The notes beneath the pieces were generated by a model. The model made no database searches, was not told the DNA's origin, and was given only the letters and a program-made list of their open reading frames with translations. From an uncultured Rhodobacterales bacterium (GTDB lineage Bacteria > Pseudomonadota > Alphaproteobacteria > Rhodobacterales > Rhodobacteraceae): a stretch of DNA of 6,781 nucleotides. Position 1 is the first letter of the stretch, and the number at the start of each line of letters is the position of its first letter. The position numbers and the translations under genes were made by a program. Positions 5,332 to 6,781 of this stretch are shown here, piece by piece. The stretch is taken from the NCBI GenBank assembly GCA_937901055.1, contig CALCGO010000430.1, positions 1 to 6,781 on the forward strand, read 5' to 3'.

Positions 5332-6637
5332 TTTGTCCTGCCTTTATAAAATCCATCGGGTTTACTGCTGTACCGTTCGTTCGTACTTCATAGTGAAGAT
5401 GGGGGCCGCTGCTTCGACCAGTGTTCCCCATATCACCAATTCGTTCCCCGCGCGAGACCCTCTGGCCTTTTGTCACGCGAATTTTGCTTTGATGTGCATA
5501 TACGGTTTGAAAACCGAATTCATGCGTAATCTTTACAACGTTACCAAATCCCGTTTGCCATCCGGCAAAACTTACAACGCCGTCTGCCGTGGCATAAATC
5601 GGGCTGCCGGTGGCGCCCGCCATATCGATGCCTTTGTGCATCTTACCACTACGAGGGCCAAAGCCGCTGGAATACCGGAACGTCGTTTGCAATGGCATAG
5701 CCAAAGGCAGTTTTGCGGCTGCGATGTTGTATATTTGAACGGTGTCTAGATCACGCATCAAAGCTTCGAGTCTCAAATCGGGGGCATCCATGCCTGCAAA
5801 ATTTGCGGCGTCCAACGCGCCACCTAAACCACCTGAACCTGAATAATTCCGCCGTACATTTGCCAAAAGGCTGTCAACGTCCAACCCGGTGCGTTTGAAC
5901 ATGGTTTCCAGCGGTCCGAACGAAATTAACACGGCTTCTTCAAGCTGCGTAATCATTCGATCTCGTCGCTGGGCGTTTAGCCTGATGTGTTGCGCGGTTT
6001 CTTCGATTTGTAATTCCAGCGTTTCAGAATACTCAATTGATGCGTCTCGCGTTTGCAAGGTCTCATCCAATACGGCGTTCAAAGCCTCGACTGTGACCTT
6101 CAACTCGTGCTCGGAGGATTCGCGTGGCCCAGTACCCTCCGCACTTGCAGCGAATTCGGCTTGCAATCCGTCGAGGCCAGCTTGCGCAGCGTTACGTTCC
6201 GCCGTGACCCCGTTCAGTTTGCGCTGCAACGCAAAGAGCGTGATTTCCTGTTCGTTTTGAACGGTCATCGCGTCAATCAATTCGTCTTGCTGCGCAGAGA
6301 CCTGTTGCAACGCCAAAGTAAATCGATCCTGCATCGCCTGTGTTTGACGACCAAAATCGTCGCGTTCTTCGGCAAGTTCGGCAAGCCGCAGTTCATAAGC
6401 ATCCTGCAAAGAATCGCTGCGGGCTTGTGCGTTATCCGACTCGAAACTACCGGAGATCGTGGCCGTTGTAGCAACAACTAACCAGCCAAGCGCCAACGTG
6501 GTTCCCGTTAGCAAGAAAAGACGAACAAGTGGTGAGAACGTCAACTCACGCTGATCGACGCGCGTTTTCAACGTCAGAGTTTGCTCTGGCAAGAATTTGG
6601 CGAGTGATGCATTCACAGCCTTAGACAGTCCTGACAT
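5321..6637 (-). CDS. Membrane-anchored coiled-coil M23 (LytM-type) peptidoglycan endopeptidase
   Basis: M23 enzymes are zinc metallo-endopeptidases that cut peptide cross-links of peptidoglycan. The 438-residue protein has a cytoplasmic tail (about 1-36), one transmembrane helix (about 38-60, PLVRLFLLTGTTLALGWLVV), and periplasmic Glu/Gln/Arg-rich coiled coils (about 66-162 and 174-236). A Gly/Ser linker (266-275) and a C-terminal LytM domain (about 315-432) follow. The catalytic site is complete: zinc ligands H334 and D338 (HKGID) and H415 in HLHYE, plus catalytic H382 (YAHQ) and H413. It should therefore be active, unlike degenerate EnvC or NlpD activators. The ATG at 6637 is secure: an in-frame TAA lies at 6679-6677 with no ATG, GTG or TTG between. 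The upstream GGGTG is a weak ribosome site. The gene overlaps the bactofilin gene, a pairing known from CcmA/Csd in Helicobacter and BacA/LmdC in alphaproteobacteria. The overall type resembles LmdC, but orthology is unproven. Confidence 0.93.
   Translation of the reverse strand: MSGLSKAVNASLAKFLPEQTLTLKTRVDQRELTFSPLVRLFLLTGTTLALGWLVVATTATISGSFESDNAQARSDSLQDAYELRLAELAEERDDFGRQTQAMQDRFTLALQQVSAQQDELIDAMTVQNEQEITLFALQRKLNGVTAERNAAQAGLDGLQAEFAASAEGTGPRESSEHELKVTVEALNAVLDETLQTRDASIEYSETLELQIEETAQHIRLNAQRRDRMITQLEEAVLISFGPLETMFKRTGLDVDSLLANVRRNYSGSGGLGGALDAANFAGMDAPDLRLEALMRDLDTVQIYNIAAAKLPLAMPLQTTFRYSSGFGPRSGKMHKGIDMAGATGSPIYATADGVVSFAGWQTGFGNVVKITHEFGFQTVYAHQSKIRVTKGQRVSRGERIGDMGNTGRSSGPHLHYEVRTNGTAVNPMDFIKAGQNVF
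5336..5339 (-). promoter_or_regulatory. Ribosome-binding site of the bactofilin gene, inside the M23 coding end
   Basis: AGGA lies four bases (CAAA) before the bactofilin ATG, within the codons for the last residues (AGQ) of the M23 protein. It fixes the bactofilin start and means ribosomes finishing the peptidase terminate right at the next start. Confidence 0.6.
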
Positions 6638-6781
6638 TAAGCACCCACACCCAATTTTCGAAAGCCCCGTAGGGCGTTAATTTATTCCTGTTCTTGAATA
6701 GGAAAATGCACCGAATATAGCAACCAAAAAGCCAGCCCATTTATGGCCTAAGCAAAGATTGGCCTATGTGTTATTGGATGC
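6638..6781 (-). promoter_or_regulatory. Upstream region of the M23-bactofilin unit, with weak promoter candidates
   Basis: This stretch has no supported gene; minus-strand stops occur in all three frames close to the right edge. Two weak promoter readings exist on the minus strand. One is TTGCTA (6723-6718), 17 bases, then TATTCA (6700-6695). The other is a better -10, TATATT (6719-6714), without a good -35. The A/T-rich character and the location before the first gene of the unit favour a promoter here, but I cannot choose between them. A plus-strand gene could begin at ATG 6766-6768 or just beyond the edge, which would make this a divergent promoter region; the sequence does not decide. Confidence 0.3.
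6685..6704. promoter_or_regulatory. 20-bp imperfect palindrome upstream of the M23 gene
   Basis: On the plus strand TTCCTGTTC, TT, GAATAGGAA form two nine-base arms matching at eight of nine positions. The two-base centre is too tight for a stable RNA hairpin, so a binding site for a dimeric regulator is the better reading. It overlaps the TATTCA -10 candidate and lies 48 bases before the M23 start codon. The regulator is unknown. Confidence 0.35.

Noticed and set aside
5165..5749. Plus-strand open frame of 194 codons across the bactofilin-M23 junction
   Set aside because: It is antisense to two well-supported genes. The composition is inconsistent along its length, low-complexity then Cys/His/Arg-rich, with no domain I recognise.
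6664..6675. Short hairpin GCCC-CGTA-GGGC before the M23 gene, considered as a terminator
   Set aside because: The stem is only four pairs and no T-run follows on either strand that would make an intrinsic terminator.

Overview
The window reads as chromosomal core sequence from an alphaproteobacterium, most likely a marine member of the Rhodobacterales (Roseobacter-like) with a moderate GC content. This rests on protein sequence character judged from memory: an alphaproteobacterial-type GyrA of 908 residues, a folate-dependent TrmFO instead of TrmA, and a bactofilin beginning MFSK next to an M23 peptidase. No database search was possible. Every gene I can support is on the minus strand, so transcription runs from high to low coordinates. 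I see no mobile element, CRISPR array, tRNA, rRNA or integration scar.

In transcription order there are three blocks. Block 1 (6781 to about 4821) has a 144-base upstream region with a 20-bp imperfect palindrome. It is followed by a membrane-anchored, coiled-coil M23 (LytM-type) peptidoglycan endopeptidase with a complete zinc site. An 11-base overlap leads into a bactofilin (polymer-forming cytoskeletal protein), and the block ends at a strong intrinsic terminator. The pair looks like a cell-shape or wall-remodelling module in which a membrane-bound bactofilin polymer would position the hydrolase.

Block 2 (about 4800 to 1965) has a candidate sigma70-type promoter, a small dyad, a possible four-codon leader ORF and gyrA (DNA gyrase subunit A, wild-type at the main quinolone-resistance positions). 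It ends at a second intrinsic terminator whose sequence is strikingly like the first.

Block 3 (1938 to the left edge) has trmFO (m5U54 tRNA methyltransferase) and, overlapping it by 13 bases, gluQRS (glutamyl-queuosine tRNA-Asp synthetase), cut by the window after 202 codons. Together these form a small tRNA-modification operon. Only 26 bases separate the gyrA terminator from the trmFO start, so how trmFO is transcribed is an open question.

I found no clearly undescribed system. The most interesting parts are the bactofilin/M23 module, where the overlap encodes the putative membrane-targeting peptide, and the layout of the two junctions around gyrA. There is no gene-free stretch longer than 300 bases.
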